Assembly: GCA_014239155.1 (NCBI GenBank)
Contig: JAAZZQ010000037.1
Span: 1 to 64,000 of the forward strand
Direction: 5' to 3'
DNA from: Lachnospiraceae bacterium
GTDB lineage: Bacteria; Bacillota; Clostridia; Lachnospirales; Lachnospiraceae
Length of the DNA: 64,000 nucleotides
How positions within the stretch are numbered: the first letter of the stretch is position 1; each line of letters opens with the position of its first letter. The notes below the pieces were generated by a model that saw nothing but the letters and a program-made list of their open reading frames with translations, did not search any database and had not been told where the DNA came from. Made by a program: the position numbers and the translations under genes. This document shows, piece by piece, positions 9,223 to 18,045 of the stretch.

Positions 9223-10932
9223 ATGTTAAAAAAACTGAACAATCTACAAATCAGAGATCGACTCATTAGAGCCTTTGTTATGATCGCTTGTATGTTGACT
9301 GCCGTATCAGCTGTCATTCTGATCACGATGATTGTTATGTCGCGTCTCTACGCGTCCGCAATTGTTAACTATGGCTTTGCACAAGGCGATATAGGACGTG
9401 TAATGACACAGTTCGCCGACACGCGTTCCGCCATGCGTGGTATCGTTGGTTATGACGATCAAGATGCAATTAACAAACTGCTTTCAGATCGTGCTACCTA
9501 TAAGGAAAATTTCACAAAAGAGTTTAACAATCTTGAATCCAGTATGGTAACTGCAGAAAACAAAAAATTATATAGTGATATTAAAAATAAGCTGGTAGAC
9601 TACTGGAAGCTTGAAGAAGAAATTGTCACACAGGGTTCTACTGTTGATATAGAGCAGAGCAAACAGGCACAAGACAAAGCCTTAAATATACTAGTCCCTA
9701 TATACAATGAAATTTATGACGAAATGACCCAGATTATGGAAATTAAAGTGGATAAAGGACAGAGTGTATCCACCACGCTGACTGTTGTGATTATTATATT
9801 GACTGTTGTTATTATTATCATTATTGCAATATCAATCCTCTTCGCACTCTCTCTTGGCAAAGGCATTGCAAATAGCATTGCAGTCCCGCTTGACCAGATC
9901 AAAGCACGTTTGGATATCTTTGCAAAAGGAGACCTCTCGTCACCGTTCCCAACTGTTGAGACAAAAGATGAACTTGCAGATATGGTGACTGTCACCACAA
10001 ATATGGCAGCATCTCTTCAGTTTATTATTCATGATGTGGCACAAGTACTAGACCAGATGGCAAATGCGAACTTTGCAGTTATCAGCAAGGACAGAAGCAG
10101 ATATGTTGGCGAATTTGAAGCAATTCTAACCGCTATGCGGCTGTTAAAACGTCAGATGGCAGAAACGATACACGCTGTCAGTGAAGCTTCCAATCAGGTG
10201 GCTGCTGGTGCAAGCAATTTGGCAGACGCTTCCCAAAATCTTGCGGAGGGTGCTACTGATCAGGCTGGTGCTGTTGAGGAGATGCAAGCAACGATCACAA
10301 CAATCTCAGATGATATTCGTGCAACTGCAAACAATGCTGGTGCGTCTTACTCGCAGGCGCGTACATACGCAGATGAGGCGGAGCGCAGCCACAGAGAAAT
10401 GAAAGCAATGATGGAGGCAATGTCTCGTATTAATGACGCATCTCAACAGGTTGGAAATATTATCTCCGAGATAGAAGATATTGCTTCACAGACAAATCTG
10501 CTTTCCCTAAATGCTTCTATTGAGGCGGCAAGAGCCGGAGAAGCCGGCAGAGGCTTTGCAGTCGTAGCCGATCAGATTCGGCAGTTGGCAGAACAGAGTG
10601 CGAAATCTGCTGCGGAAACCAGAACATTAATCGAAACCTCATTGAGTGCAATCGAAGATGGAAGCAAGACTGCTGATGTGGTAAACGCCTCCATTGACCG
10701 CGTTGTAGAAGGCATTGAGTTGATTGCCAACTCTTCCAAAACCATTAGTGAGACAGCAACAGAACAGGCAGAAGCAATGAAACAGACTGAACTTGGTGTT
10801 AACCAAATTTCCGAAGTTGTACAATCAAACTCTGCAACAGCGCAGGAAGCTTCCGCTACAAGCGAGGAACTCTCCGCACAGGCTATGACATTAGACTCAT
10901 TAATTAGTAAGTTCACGCTGCCAAATGATTAA
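9223..10932 (+). CDS. Methyl-accepting chemotaxis protein, tandem paralog B
   Basis: A 569-residue receptor with the same layout as its upstream neighbour: membrane segment at about 18-42, four-helix-bundle-type sensor, Ile-rich second segment near 190-212, double HAMP-like region and signalling domain with [20 protein letters not shown]. Protein identity to paralog A is very high from the second membrane segment to the end, but many third codon positions differ. This argues for an older duplication held by selection rather than a fresh copy. Sensor residues differ more, so ligand specificity may have split. Start chosen after AAGGAGAATCGAATT. Confidence 0.93.
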   Translation: MLKKLNNLQIRDRLIRAFVMIACMLTAVSAVILITMIVMSRLYASAIVNYGFAQGDIGRVMTQFADTRSAMRGIVGYDDQDAINKLLSDRATYKENFTKEFNNLESSMVTAENKKLYSDIKNKLVDYWKLEEEIVTQGSTVDIEQSKQAQDKALNILVPIYNEIYDEMTQIMEIKVDKGQSVSTTLTVVIIILTVVIIIIIAISILFALSLGKGIANSIAVPLDQIKARLDIFAKGDLSSPFPTVETKDELADMVTVTTNMAASLQFIIHDVAQVLDQMANANFAVISKDRSRYVGEFEAILTAMRLLKRQMAETIHAVSEASNQVAAGASNLADASQNLAEGATDQAGAVEEMQATITTISDDIRATANNAGASYSQARTYADEAERSHREMKAMMEAMSRINDASQQVGNIISEIEDIASQTNLLSLNASIEAARAGEAGRGFAVVADQIRQLAEQSAKSAAETRTLIETSLSAIEDGSKTADVVNASIDRVVEGIELIANSSKTISETATEQAEAMKQTELGVNQISEVVQSNSATAQEASATSEELSAQAMTLDSLISKFTLPND

Positions 10933-10994
10933 AATTAGATAAATGACCACTTTAGTGGCATATTTCCTCTGCACAGGTCTGTGCATAAAGCAAT

Positions 10995-11024
10995 CGAGTA
11001 GGGAAGTTTTATCTTCCCTACTCG
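10995..11024 (+). terminator. Terminator-like hairpin after paralog B
   Basis: Perfect stem CGAGTAGGGAAG/CTTCCCTACTCG around a TTTTAT loop, 62 nt after the stop codon. Near-identical stems end the genes at 34748 and 53591, so this is a recurrent terminator sequence in this genome. A further hairpin GTCAGC-TTC-GCTGAC follows at 11039-11053 inside a longer imperfect palindrome. Confidence 0.65.
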
Positions 11025-11086
11025 CGCGCTGGGCACCCGTCAGCTTCGCTGACAATATTCCCTTGGGTGTCCATGCGCATAAGAAG

Positions 11087-11114
11087 AAAAGCCGATGTGT
11101 TCCCATCGACTTTT
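11087..11114. terminator. Bidirectional terminator between convergent genes
   Basis: AAAAGCCGATG pairs with CATCGACTTTT (one mismatch), followed by CTTTTT on the plus strand and preceded by a purine run that reads as T on the minus strand. It sits between the chemoreceptor and the convergent esterase, 22 nt from the esterase stop codon. Confidence 0.65.
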
Positions 11115-11135
11115 CTTTTTACATATAATATAATT

Positions 11136-11825
11136 TTATAATACTAACTCTTGATAAATTCCGCCCAGTTCCCGCAAACCATCTGCAATCAGACCTGCAT
11201 ACTTTACAGCGCCTTCATACCTTAAATGTGTATTATCCTCTTTTCCCTCTGGATAATTATCATAAATTCCTGCGTTAAAATACATATACCATTTGCGGCT
11301 CTCCTGTTCTCCTGCCCTTTTTAGCGCAGCACGACTCATACTGTATAAATCCACAAGCGGCACATTATTTTGTTCCGCTGTCTGCTTCATAGCCGCTACA
11401 TAATCTGAGTGTGCGCCCAAACCAAGCTGATTTGAATCCATAAAACATCTGCGTTCCAGAGGCGTAATCAACACTGGAAATGCATTGTGCTTTCTCGCAA
11501 CATCAATGTATTTTTTTAAATTTATCATATACGTAGAAAATGGTTCTGTATATCGTGCCGGGTCCTCGATTTTCTCATCATTGTGTCCAAATTGTATGAA
11601 TAAAAAATCCCCTTCTCCAATCTCTGCATCCATTGCACTTAAGCGCCCTTCATCAATAAAGCTCTTTGTGCTTCTTCCATTTTTTGCATGATTAAGAATC
11701 TCAACCCCTTCTCTTGTATAAAGCGAGAACACCTGTCCAATTCCTGTCTGCGGATATGTTGTAATTTTGTTTGTCTGAACGGTAGAATCCGCCGCCCAAT
11801 AAATTTTAATTGTCGTATTCTCCAT
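11136..11825 (-). CDS. SGNH-family esterase, rhamnogalacturonan acetylesterase-like
   Basis: About 229 residues with the SGNH/GDSL hydrolase blocks: block I reads WAADSTVQ, with the catalytic Ser kept but Ala replacing the usual Gly of GDS; block III reads QFGHNDEK; the final catalytic Asp-His pair is in DNTHLRYEG. This is the pattern of rhamnogalacturonan/acetylxylan acetylesterases, which remove acetyl groups from plant polysaccharide fragments. There is no signal peptide, so it probably acts on imported oligosaccharides. It is the last gene of the sugar-transport operon. I place the start at ATG 11825, just before the conserved strand. A TTG at 11855, with AAGGA overlapping the upstream stop codon, is an alternative. 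Confidence 0.82.
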   Translation of the reverse strand: MENTTIKIYWAADSTVQTNKITTYPQTGIGQVFSLYTREGVEILNHAKNGRSTKSFIDEGRLSAMDAEIGEGDFLFIQFGHNDEKIEDPARYTEPFSTYMINLKKYIDVARKHNAFPVLITPLERRCFMDSNQLGLGAHSDYVAAMKQTAEQNNVPLVDLYSMSRAALKRAGEQESRKWYMYFNAGIYDNYPEGKEDNTHLRYEGAVKYAGLIADGLRELGGIYQELVL

Positions 11826-11858
11826 ATTGATTTCCCCGCCGCCTGCGTTCTCCAACTC

Positions 11859-12725
11859 TTATTCCTTAACAGCTCCGATATTAACACCTTTTACAAAGTA
11901 TTTCTGTAAGAATGGATACAGAATCATAAACGGAAGAATCGCTGCGATAATGCCTGCGTTGTACAAAGTTGTCTGCGAAATTGGGTAAGCCGTAGGCGGT
12001 GTGTCACCATCCATAATCATAACACGAAGTTTATATTGGAAGTTTACCTGATCTGGAGAGTTTATGTAAATCTGAACTGTAGAGTAATCATTCCACACTG
12101 CCACAGCAAACATCAAACCAATGGAAGCAAGCGCTGCCTTTGAGAGTGGAAGCACAATCTTTACAAAAATTCCCATTGGTGTGCAACCGTCAATTCGCGC
12201 TGCCTCGTACAAACTTCCGGGAATCCCTTCAAAGAAATTTCGCATCAAGACAATATTTGACACATTGATACCATGCTTAATTACCAAAATCCACATATTG
12301 TTGAGTAAGCCAAGACGTCTCATTACCAAGTACTCTGGAATCATACCACCGGAAAAAATCATGGTAAACAACAGAAAGTATGCCAACAGATTACGACCGG
12401 GCATATCAAACTGAATCAGCACATAGCCCCCCAGTGTACTGAGCACTAGACCAAGCAGCGCACCCGCAATCGTTGTGACAAAAGAATTAATAAGGGGTCT
12501 TAAAAGCCCGCGCTCTCCCAAGATAACTTTATAGCCATCCAGTGTAAAATCCGTCGGCCACAATCGGAACTGATATACACCTACAGCGTTAAAAGAATCC
12601 ACTAATACTTTCCACATTGGTATTAAAATAATGAGTGCCAAGATGATAAAAACAATGTAATTGACCACAGAAAAGACCGTAATCTTTGTCTTTGGCTTTT
12701 TATAAGCCACTTTTGCTTCAGCCAT
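11859..12725 (-). CDS. Carbohydrate ABC transporter permease (LplC/MalG type)
   Basis: A 288-residue membrane protein with six predicted segments. The permease EAA loop reads YEAARIDGCTPMGIFVKIVLPLSK, in which the Gly contacts the ATPase. It ends with YFVKGVNIGAVKE, as in LplC/YtcP-type CUT1 permeases. It pairs with the permease encoded 11 bp upstream and the lipoprotein before that. No ATPase gene is nearby, as is usual for this family, which shares a common MsmX-like ATPase. Confidence 0.92.
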   Translation of the reverse strand: MAEAKVAYKKPKTKITVFSVVNYIVFIILALIILIPMWKVLVDSFNAVGVYQFRLWPTDFTLDGYKVILGERGLLRPLINSFVTTIAGALLGLVLSTLGGYVLIQFDMPGRNLLAYFLLFTMIFSGGMIPEYLVMRRLGLLNNMWILVIKHGINVSNIVLMRNFFEGIPGSLYEAARIDGCTPMGIFVKIVLPLSKAALASIGLMFAVAVWNDYSTVQIYINSPDQVNFQYKLRVMIMDGDTPPTAYPISQTTLYNAGIIAAILPFMILYPFLQKYFVKGVNIGAVKE

Positions 12726-12736
12726 ATTCGCACCTC

Positions 12737-13702
12737 CTATACAATGCCGCGGCCACGGACTTTATTGCTTGCCTTATTACAGATTAACACCAATATACAG
12801 CCAACGATAGAACGGAACAAACCTACTGCTGTCGAGTACCCGTAGTCTGGTCTAGCAACCATAAAGGTCTGGCGATAAATATAAGTACCAATAACATCAG
12901 ATACATCATACACTGCACTATTGTACAATACAAATACAGACTCAAATAGGTTCATAACCTTTGCCAGATTCAAAATCAAGACAGTGATAATTGTATTGGC
13001 AAGAGCTGGCATGGTCACATAGCGAATCTTCTGAAGACGCGTTGCACCATCAATATCAGCCGCTTCATATAGCTCCGGGCTAATACCAGATAATGTTGCA
13101 AGGAAGATAATTGTTCCCCAACCAGTATCCTTCCAAATATTAATCATATAGAATATTGGACGCCACATCTTAGAGTCTGCCAGGAAATAAATGCTGCTGT
13201 CATTTGGTCCTAATATCCCCATATCCCGCAACATACCGTTAATCATACCTGTGCTGGAAGGAGACAGAATCAAAGTAAAAATAGAAGCGACAACTGCCCA
13301 GGACATAAAATGTGGTAGATAAATAATCGTCTGCAAGGTCTTCTTTACAAAAAGATTTCCCATCTCATTTAAGAAGACAGATACAATAACCGACGCGAAG
13401 GTTGTCAAGAACAGTTTTACAAGGCTTAATACCAATGTATTGCCAAACGCCGACCAAAAGGCACTTGTGCTAAACATTCTTTCAAAATGTGTAAAACCTG
13501 TCCATGAAGGAGTTCCGCCTGCCTTGTACTCCATAAATGCATATCGGATACCCAACATAGGCCAATAATTTAGGATTAGTACAAAGATAAATACAGGCAC
13601 AAACATGATATAATGACCACGGTTGTTCCAGATACGGAGCCCCAATGGTTTTTTGCGGACCTGAACAGTGCCGGAAGTCATGGTTGTATTATTATTGCTC
13701 AT
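12737..13702 (-). CDS. Carbohydrate ABC transporter permease (LplB type)
   Basis: A 321-residue six-segment permease with the EAA loop PELYEAADIDGATRLQKIRYVTMP. Length and the N-terminal WPMLGIRYAFMEYKAG block match LplB/YteP-type partners of the LplC-like subunit. It forms the heterodimeric channel with the next gene. The start follows GAAAGGAAGAGACGGT. A strong hairpin separates it from the binding-protein gene. Confidence 0.92.
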   Translation of the reverse strand: MSNNNTTMTSGTVQVRKKPLGLRIWNNRGHYIMFVPVFIFVLILNYWPMLGIRYAFMEYKAGGTPSWTGFTHFERMFSTSAFWSAFGNTLVLSLVKLFLTTFASVIVSVFLNEMGNLFVKKTLQTIIYLPHFMSWAVVASIFTLILSPSSTGMINGMLRDMGILGPNDSSIYFLADSKMWRPIFYMINIWKDTGWGTIIFLATLSGISPELYEAADIDGATRLQKIRYVTMPALANTIITVLILNLAKVMNLFESVFVLYNSAVYDVSDVIGTYIYRQTFMVARPDYGYSTAVGLFRSIVGCILVLICNKASNKVRGRGIV

Positions 13703-13749
13703 ACCGTCTCTTCCTTTCTTAAATAAATGCTTGTTTTTTGGTTAAAAAA

Positions 13750-13789
13750 TCCCTGTGCTGCCGGGGCTGCCCCACAGGCAGTACAGGGA
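13750..13789 (-). terminator. Intra-operon hairpin after the binding-protein gene
   Basis: On the minus strand TCCCTGTACTGCC pairs with GGCAGCACAGGGA and is followed by TTTTTT. It lies between the binding-protein stop codon and the permease start. Such a partial terminator or RNA-end stabiliser is a common way to make more binding protein than permease. Confidence 0.7.
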
Positions 13790-13813
13790 ATATATGCGAT
13801 ATTGTTTCTGGAT

Positions 13814-15508
13814 TTACTGAGCGCTATTGAGTTCCTCTAAGATTTGGTCAACCAAACTGCCAACACTTGAAGTATACTTCTGCATAGCAGCGTCAACATC
13901 ACCGCCATTTACAACAACTTCTGCGATAACTACGTCACGCGCATCAATAATCTCTGCAGAACGCTCACTGTACGTCTCAGAAGCAGGTGCTGAAGGAGCA
14001 TCTACACAGTGATCGGTAAAGAACTTGTTGCTGACATCTTGCAGATCTGTGCTGCTAACAAATCCGTTTGTGAGTGGTGCGATAACAAGTGCTGGGTCAA
14101 GATGGTTCTTAACTGCAAGAACATTGGGGTCCTCCAGACCTGGGCGCATATGGAACTCGCCATCTTTGTAGGAGTACTCTTTTTTCTTGTCAGGATCATC
14201 TGGATAAAGTGCAAAATCCTCAGCCTCTGTAGACCATGCAATGCCTTCAGGACCATAAGTCCATAAAGTCTGCACCTTGTCACCATCAAGCATTGTATCA
14301 AGAATTGCAGTAAAGATTGCCTGCTCACGGGAATCATCGCCATCGCCATCATCTAGGATAACCCAAACTGGAGCCTCCCTGTTAAGATAACCGCCAAAAG
14401 TATCTGTGATTTCTTTAATGGGTGCCAGCTCATATACCTCGTTGTCCACACCGTTCTTTTCCAAGTTGTTTGCAAGATTCTGATACCATGTTCCTGCCCA
14501 GTATGTAAACACACCTGCCGAACCAGACTGCTCTGCACCATACCATTTCTCACGTGCATCCTTTGTGCCTGCGGTAAAGCTATCTGGGTCAATCACCCCA
14601 TCCTGATATGCCTTTTGCATTCTAAGGAGCGCTTCCTTTGCCTCTGGTGCTTGGAAACCATCATACCAAACGCCGTCCTCACCCTGAATAATGCTTGGGT
14701 ATGCTCCCTGCCAGAACTCTGCCACATAGTTAATCCACGGCGCCTCTGTTCCAATCAAACCTGCAGAAATAAATCCATAGGTATCGCCATCCACACCATT
14801 GCCGTCAGGGTCTTCTTTAGAAAATCTCTCTAACATATTGTAGAAATCATCATAGGTCTTAATATCGTCACCGTTAATGCCTAAATTATCTAACCATGCC
14901 TGTTTTATATATGTAATACAACCATTGCCATAAGTTGGTGCAAATCCGTACAAGTGTCCCTGAGCATCTTTTAAGCCCTCATTGATACCAGGCAATTTCA
15001 TGCGGTTTTGGAACTCTGCATTGTCATATGCATTTGCCATATCCCACAATAACCCCGTTGTCTCATACTGTTTGAGCATGTCAGCACTCATAATCATAAC
15101 GTCAGGATACTGCTCGCTAACAAACATACGCCCTACATACCCAGCATAATCAGAATGGCTTGCAACCTCAAAATCGATGTTAATCTCATGTCCAATTGCC
15201 TCGCCAACCGCCGCTTCAAGCTGTGGAATAAACGCATCTCTTGTCGTCTGCTGTGCCTCTGTCTCCTGTTTTACAGAATTTACTGTACCATTTACCATAA
15301 TCTTGACATCTGTCAAAACATAGTCTCCGGAATTCGTTTCCCCTGATGTATTATCAGATGATGTAGTGTCTCCACTCTTATCTGCAGAAGCTGTGTTACT
15401 GTTTCCAGATGAAGAGTTACTTGATGTTTCATTGTCGCCACCGCCACATGCAGTTAATGAGACAACCATTGTCGATGCTAATAGTAAGGATAATGCTTTC
15501 TTTTTCAT
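13814..15508 (-). CDS. Extracellular sugar-binding lipoprotein
   Basis: A 564-residue ABC substrate-binding protein. It has a lipoprotein signal with lipobox LTAC (Cys21), then a Ser/Thr/Asn-rich linker to about residue 62. The large two-lobe CUT1 binding domain is of the 500-plus-residue type typical of LplA/YtcQ-like proteins. It would sit on the outer face of the membrane and hand oligosaccharides to the two downstream permeases. The esterase in the operon suggests acetylated pectin or similar oligosaccharides, but this is inference. It is the first gene of the operon and divergent from the regulator. Confidence 0.9.
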   Translation of the reverse strand: MKKKALSLLLASTMVVSLTACGGGDNETSSNSSSGNSNTASADKSGDTTSSDNTSGETNSGDYVLTDVKIMVNGTVNSVKQETEAQQTTRDAFIPQLEAAVGEAIGHEINIDFEVASHSDYAGYVGRMFVSEQYPDVMIMSADMLKQYETTGLLWDMANAYDNAEFQNRMKLPGINEGLKDAQGHLYGFAPTYGNGCITYIKQAWLDNLGINGDDIKTYDDFYNMLERFSKEDPDGNGVDGDTYGFISAGLIGTEAPWINYVAEFWQGAYPSIIQGEDGVWYDGFQAPEAKEALLRMQKAYQDGVIDPDSFTAGTKDAREKWYGAEQSGSAGVFTYWAGTWYQNLANNLEKNGVDNEVYELAPIKEITDTFGGYLNREAPVWVILDDGDGDDSREQAIFTAILDTMLDGDKVQTLWTYGPEGIAWSTEAEDFALYPDDPDKKKEYSYKDGEFHMRPGLEDPNVLAVKNHLDPALVIAPLTNGFVSSTDLQDVSNKFFTDHCVDAPSAPASETYSERSAEIIDARDVVIAEVVVNGGDVDAAMQKYTSSVGSLVDQILEELNSAQ

Positions 15509-15581
15509 TTTCTTCCTCCCTTTTTAAAAATTAGTTTTTCTAAGAAATGATGCCGATTTCCAACAGCATCTCTTTAAACGT

Positions 15582-15611
15582 ACTATAGCATTGTGCATTT
15601 TGCTATTTCAA
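15582..15611 (-). promoter_or_regulatory. Candidate promoter of the sugar-uptake operon
   Basis: Minus-strand TTGAAA (15611-15606) and TATAGT (15587-15582), spacing 18 bp, about 74 nt before the binding-protein ATG. Confidence 0.5.
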
Positions 15612-15679
15612 GCTACAATTTTTGACTAACGTGCATATTTTGTACCTCCAAAAAGCAAAATCCTTTATTTTCGCGGTTA

Positions 15680-15693
15680 TGAAAACACTTACA
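15680..15693. promoter_or_regulatory. Possible cre (CcpA) site
   Basis: TGAAAACACTTACA differs at one central position from the cre consensus TGWAANCGNTNWCA. It lies in the divergent control region between the binding protein and the AraC-type regulator, as expected for carbon repression of a sugar locus. The loss of the central CG lowers confidence. Confidence 0.35.
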
Positions 15694-15780
15694 TATTGTA
15701 ATTTTTTTATTTTGCTGATAAAATAAAAAAGAAATTATATTAAATTTTAATTAAAAACACGAAAAAAGAGGTAAGCAGAA

Positions 15781-18045
15781 ATGCATATTTCGTTTAAAAA
15801 TATACAAAATGACATAAAAATAACAAAAAACCAGACAAATACTATCTATCATAGACAGTCCCTTATGCTGAAAATGGTAACATCGTATAGCATTTTTCTA
15901 TTTATTATCTTGCTGTTGTGTGTCTATCTGTATATGTCTGATACACGGGCGTCTCGCCGCCTGTATAATTTGCAGACCAAAGCGACTCTTATGAGCAATG
16001 TAGAATTGTTTGAAAAGGATATTGATATTATGAAAACCTATTGTCGCCAGCTTCTGCAAGATGGAAGATTCCGCACATTGGCGAGAAATACAGAGGTGGA
16101 TAATGCGTTGTTGGTCCTTGGAAATACCTTCGCATCTACTGTTGCTACCGATGTGTATCCACAGATTCTTCTTCCTATGACTGAAGTCTACTGTTACTTT
16201 CCAAATTCTGACTATATCTTAGGTTCTGGCTATTTTGTGAAGCAGGATAGATTCTATAAGCGAATTAAGGGATATGCAGAGGAAGTACACGAAATCTTTA
16301 TGGAAGTGCTCACAACGCCTGAATATTACTACCATTTTATTCCTATGGATGCGTTTCTTCCGCGCAGCGGCAAAGAATTCTATATGTACGTGATTGATCT
16401 AAATGACCTCTATTATATGGATGTTCATGCAGTCACCTACTTTGTGCTTGAGAAAGAAGAGCTTTCCAGCTTATTTGACTGTATGAACACAGATGCGCCA
16501 TATCGGTTTCTCGCTGTGCAAGGCGCACAAAATGACAACGTTCTGTCACTGTTTACGGAGGAAAGTCAACTGTTTCACAATATGATTGTGCAAGAGCAAT
16601 TTGACCAGATGGAACGTTTTTTGCATTCCTGCAAGATGACGATGAACAGCTACACCTCCACAAATACAGGCTTTACCTACTATTTTACCCACCCTTCCTA
16701 CGAGGCAACCACAAATAATGCACCCCCTCAAATATTGTATGCTGCATTATTTGCGGCAACTTTAATCGGCGGTCTTATTATTATTTTTATGCTTTCTGCC
16801 CGAAATATACGCCCTATTTTACAGCTCAATCAAAAACTGCAAGTAACAGAGCAGGAAAAAAGTTATTTGCAGAAAGTGATGGATAATCAACGCCCTATTA
16901 TTTTTCACTCTTATGTCCGTCAATTTTTGCGCGGCATGATTCTCTCTGTGCAGGAAGCTTCCTACGCCAAGACATTTCTTGGACTGTCAGATGAGAAACT
17001 TCTCTACAATGGTTTATATATTGTTGCTTATAACAGCGCGAATGAATATCATGCTTACTCGGAAGGATTTCTCACGCATGAAGAATGCCATAATATTATA
17101 TTGGAAACACTAGAAAAGTTTCTGGGTAGCCCACTCTACTGTTTTAGCCCTTCTGACCGTATCTATGGACTGATTGTTGTCGGTCGGCCAGATGATGAGA
17201 AAGACCTCATTATTAAGACCAATGAAGCCGTTGTAAAAATACACGATTATCTCTTAGATGCTTATGGGATATGGCTGTTTGCCGGAATTGGCAAGAATAC
17301 AAGTGATATTTTAAATGTTTGGGAATCTTATCAGCAGGCGATGGAGGCAGTGAACTATACAAGCAAAAATTATATTTTCTTTCCCTATGAATTTATTAAG
17401 AAAAACTCAAATGCCTTTTACTATCCAAATGAACTCTCAACAAAGCTAATACACTTTATCACAACAGGAAATACATCGCAGGTAATAGAACTTTTTAGCC
17501 TGCTGCATCAAGAAAATATTGAGGAGCGCGCACTTCCTGTTAATATGCTACAGTTTTTGTTATCAGATATTAGAAACACCCTACTAAAAGCACGGTTTGC
17601 ACTGCCGCAAAACATACCGGCAGAAACCATTAAAACGCTTGACGACGCCTTTAGTCAGCATGTCTCCTTTATGCTGTGCGAGGATATTGCACTGAAACTG
17701 TGTACTCTTTTCACAGAGAAGGCGAATGACTCTGATTTAATATCAATGATAGAAAAATATATTCATGAGAACTATAGTGACCCTTCTATGGGACTTAATA
17801 AGATTTCAGACAAGTTTCAGATTTCTGAGAGTTACTTCTCCCATCTCTTCAAGGAAAAAAAAGGGGTAAACTTCTCAACGTACTTAGAAAATATGCGTAT
17901 GAGTGAGGCAGCCAGGCTGATCCGTGAAACAGATACCAGCCTGAACGAACTCTATCTCTCTGTAGGTTATAACAATGCAAATACATTCCGCCGCGCCTTC
18001 AAGAAAGTTTATGGCATGACGCCGAGCACAATGCGCGATTCGTAA
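15781..18045 (+). CDS. Membrane-anchored AraC-family regulator (YesN/YtdP-like)
   Basis: A 754-residue protein with a membrane segment at about 33-53, an extracytoplasmic sensor of about 260 residues, a second segment at about 318-338, a cytoplasmic linker, and two helix-turn-helix motifs of the AraC type at about 655-750 (ISESYFSHLFKEKKG, NTFRRAFKKVYGMTPS). Proteins of this shape in Bacillus and clostridia sit next to Lpl/Yte-type sugar transporters and are thought to activate them after sensing a ligand outside or the loaded binding protein. It is divergent from the transporter operon. The 3' end overlaps the convergent pyrC gene by 47 bp. Confidence 0.88.
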   Translation: MHISFKNIQNDIKITKNQTNTIYHRQSLMLKMVTSYSIFLFIILLLCVYLYMSDTRASRRLYNLQTKATLMSNVELFEKDIDIMKTYCRQLLQDGRFRTLARNTEVDNALLVLGNTFASTVATDVYPQILLPMTEVYCYFPNSDYILGSGYFVKQDRFYKRIKGYAEEVHEIFMEVLTTPEYYYHFIPMDAFLPRSGKEFYMYVIDLNDLYYMDVHAVTYFVLEKEELSSLFDCMNTDAPYRFLAVQGAQNDNVLSLFTEESQLFHNMIVQEQFDQMERFLHSCKMTMNSYTSTNTGFTYYFTHPSYEATTNNAPPQILYAALFAATLIGGLIIIFMLSARNIRPILQLNQKLQVTEQEKSYLQKVMDNQRPIIFHSYVRQFLRGMILSVQEASYAKTFLGLSDEKLLYNGLYIVAYNSANEYHAYSEGFLTHEECHNIILETLEKFLGSPLYCFSPSDRIYGLIVVGRPDDEKDLIIKTNEAVVKIHDYLLDAYGIWLFAGIGKNTSDILNVWESYQQAMEAVNYTSKNYIFFPYEFIKKNSNAFYYPNELSTKLIHFITTGNTSQVIELFSLLHQENIEERALPVNMLQFLLSDIRNTLLKARFALPQNIPAETIKTLDDAFSQHVSFMLCEDIALKLCTLFTEKANDSDLISMIEKYIHENYSDPSMGLNKISDKFQISESYFSHLFKEKKGVNFSTYLENMRMSEAARLIRETDTSLNELYLSVGYNNANTFRRAFKKVYGMTPSTMRDS

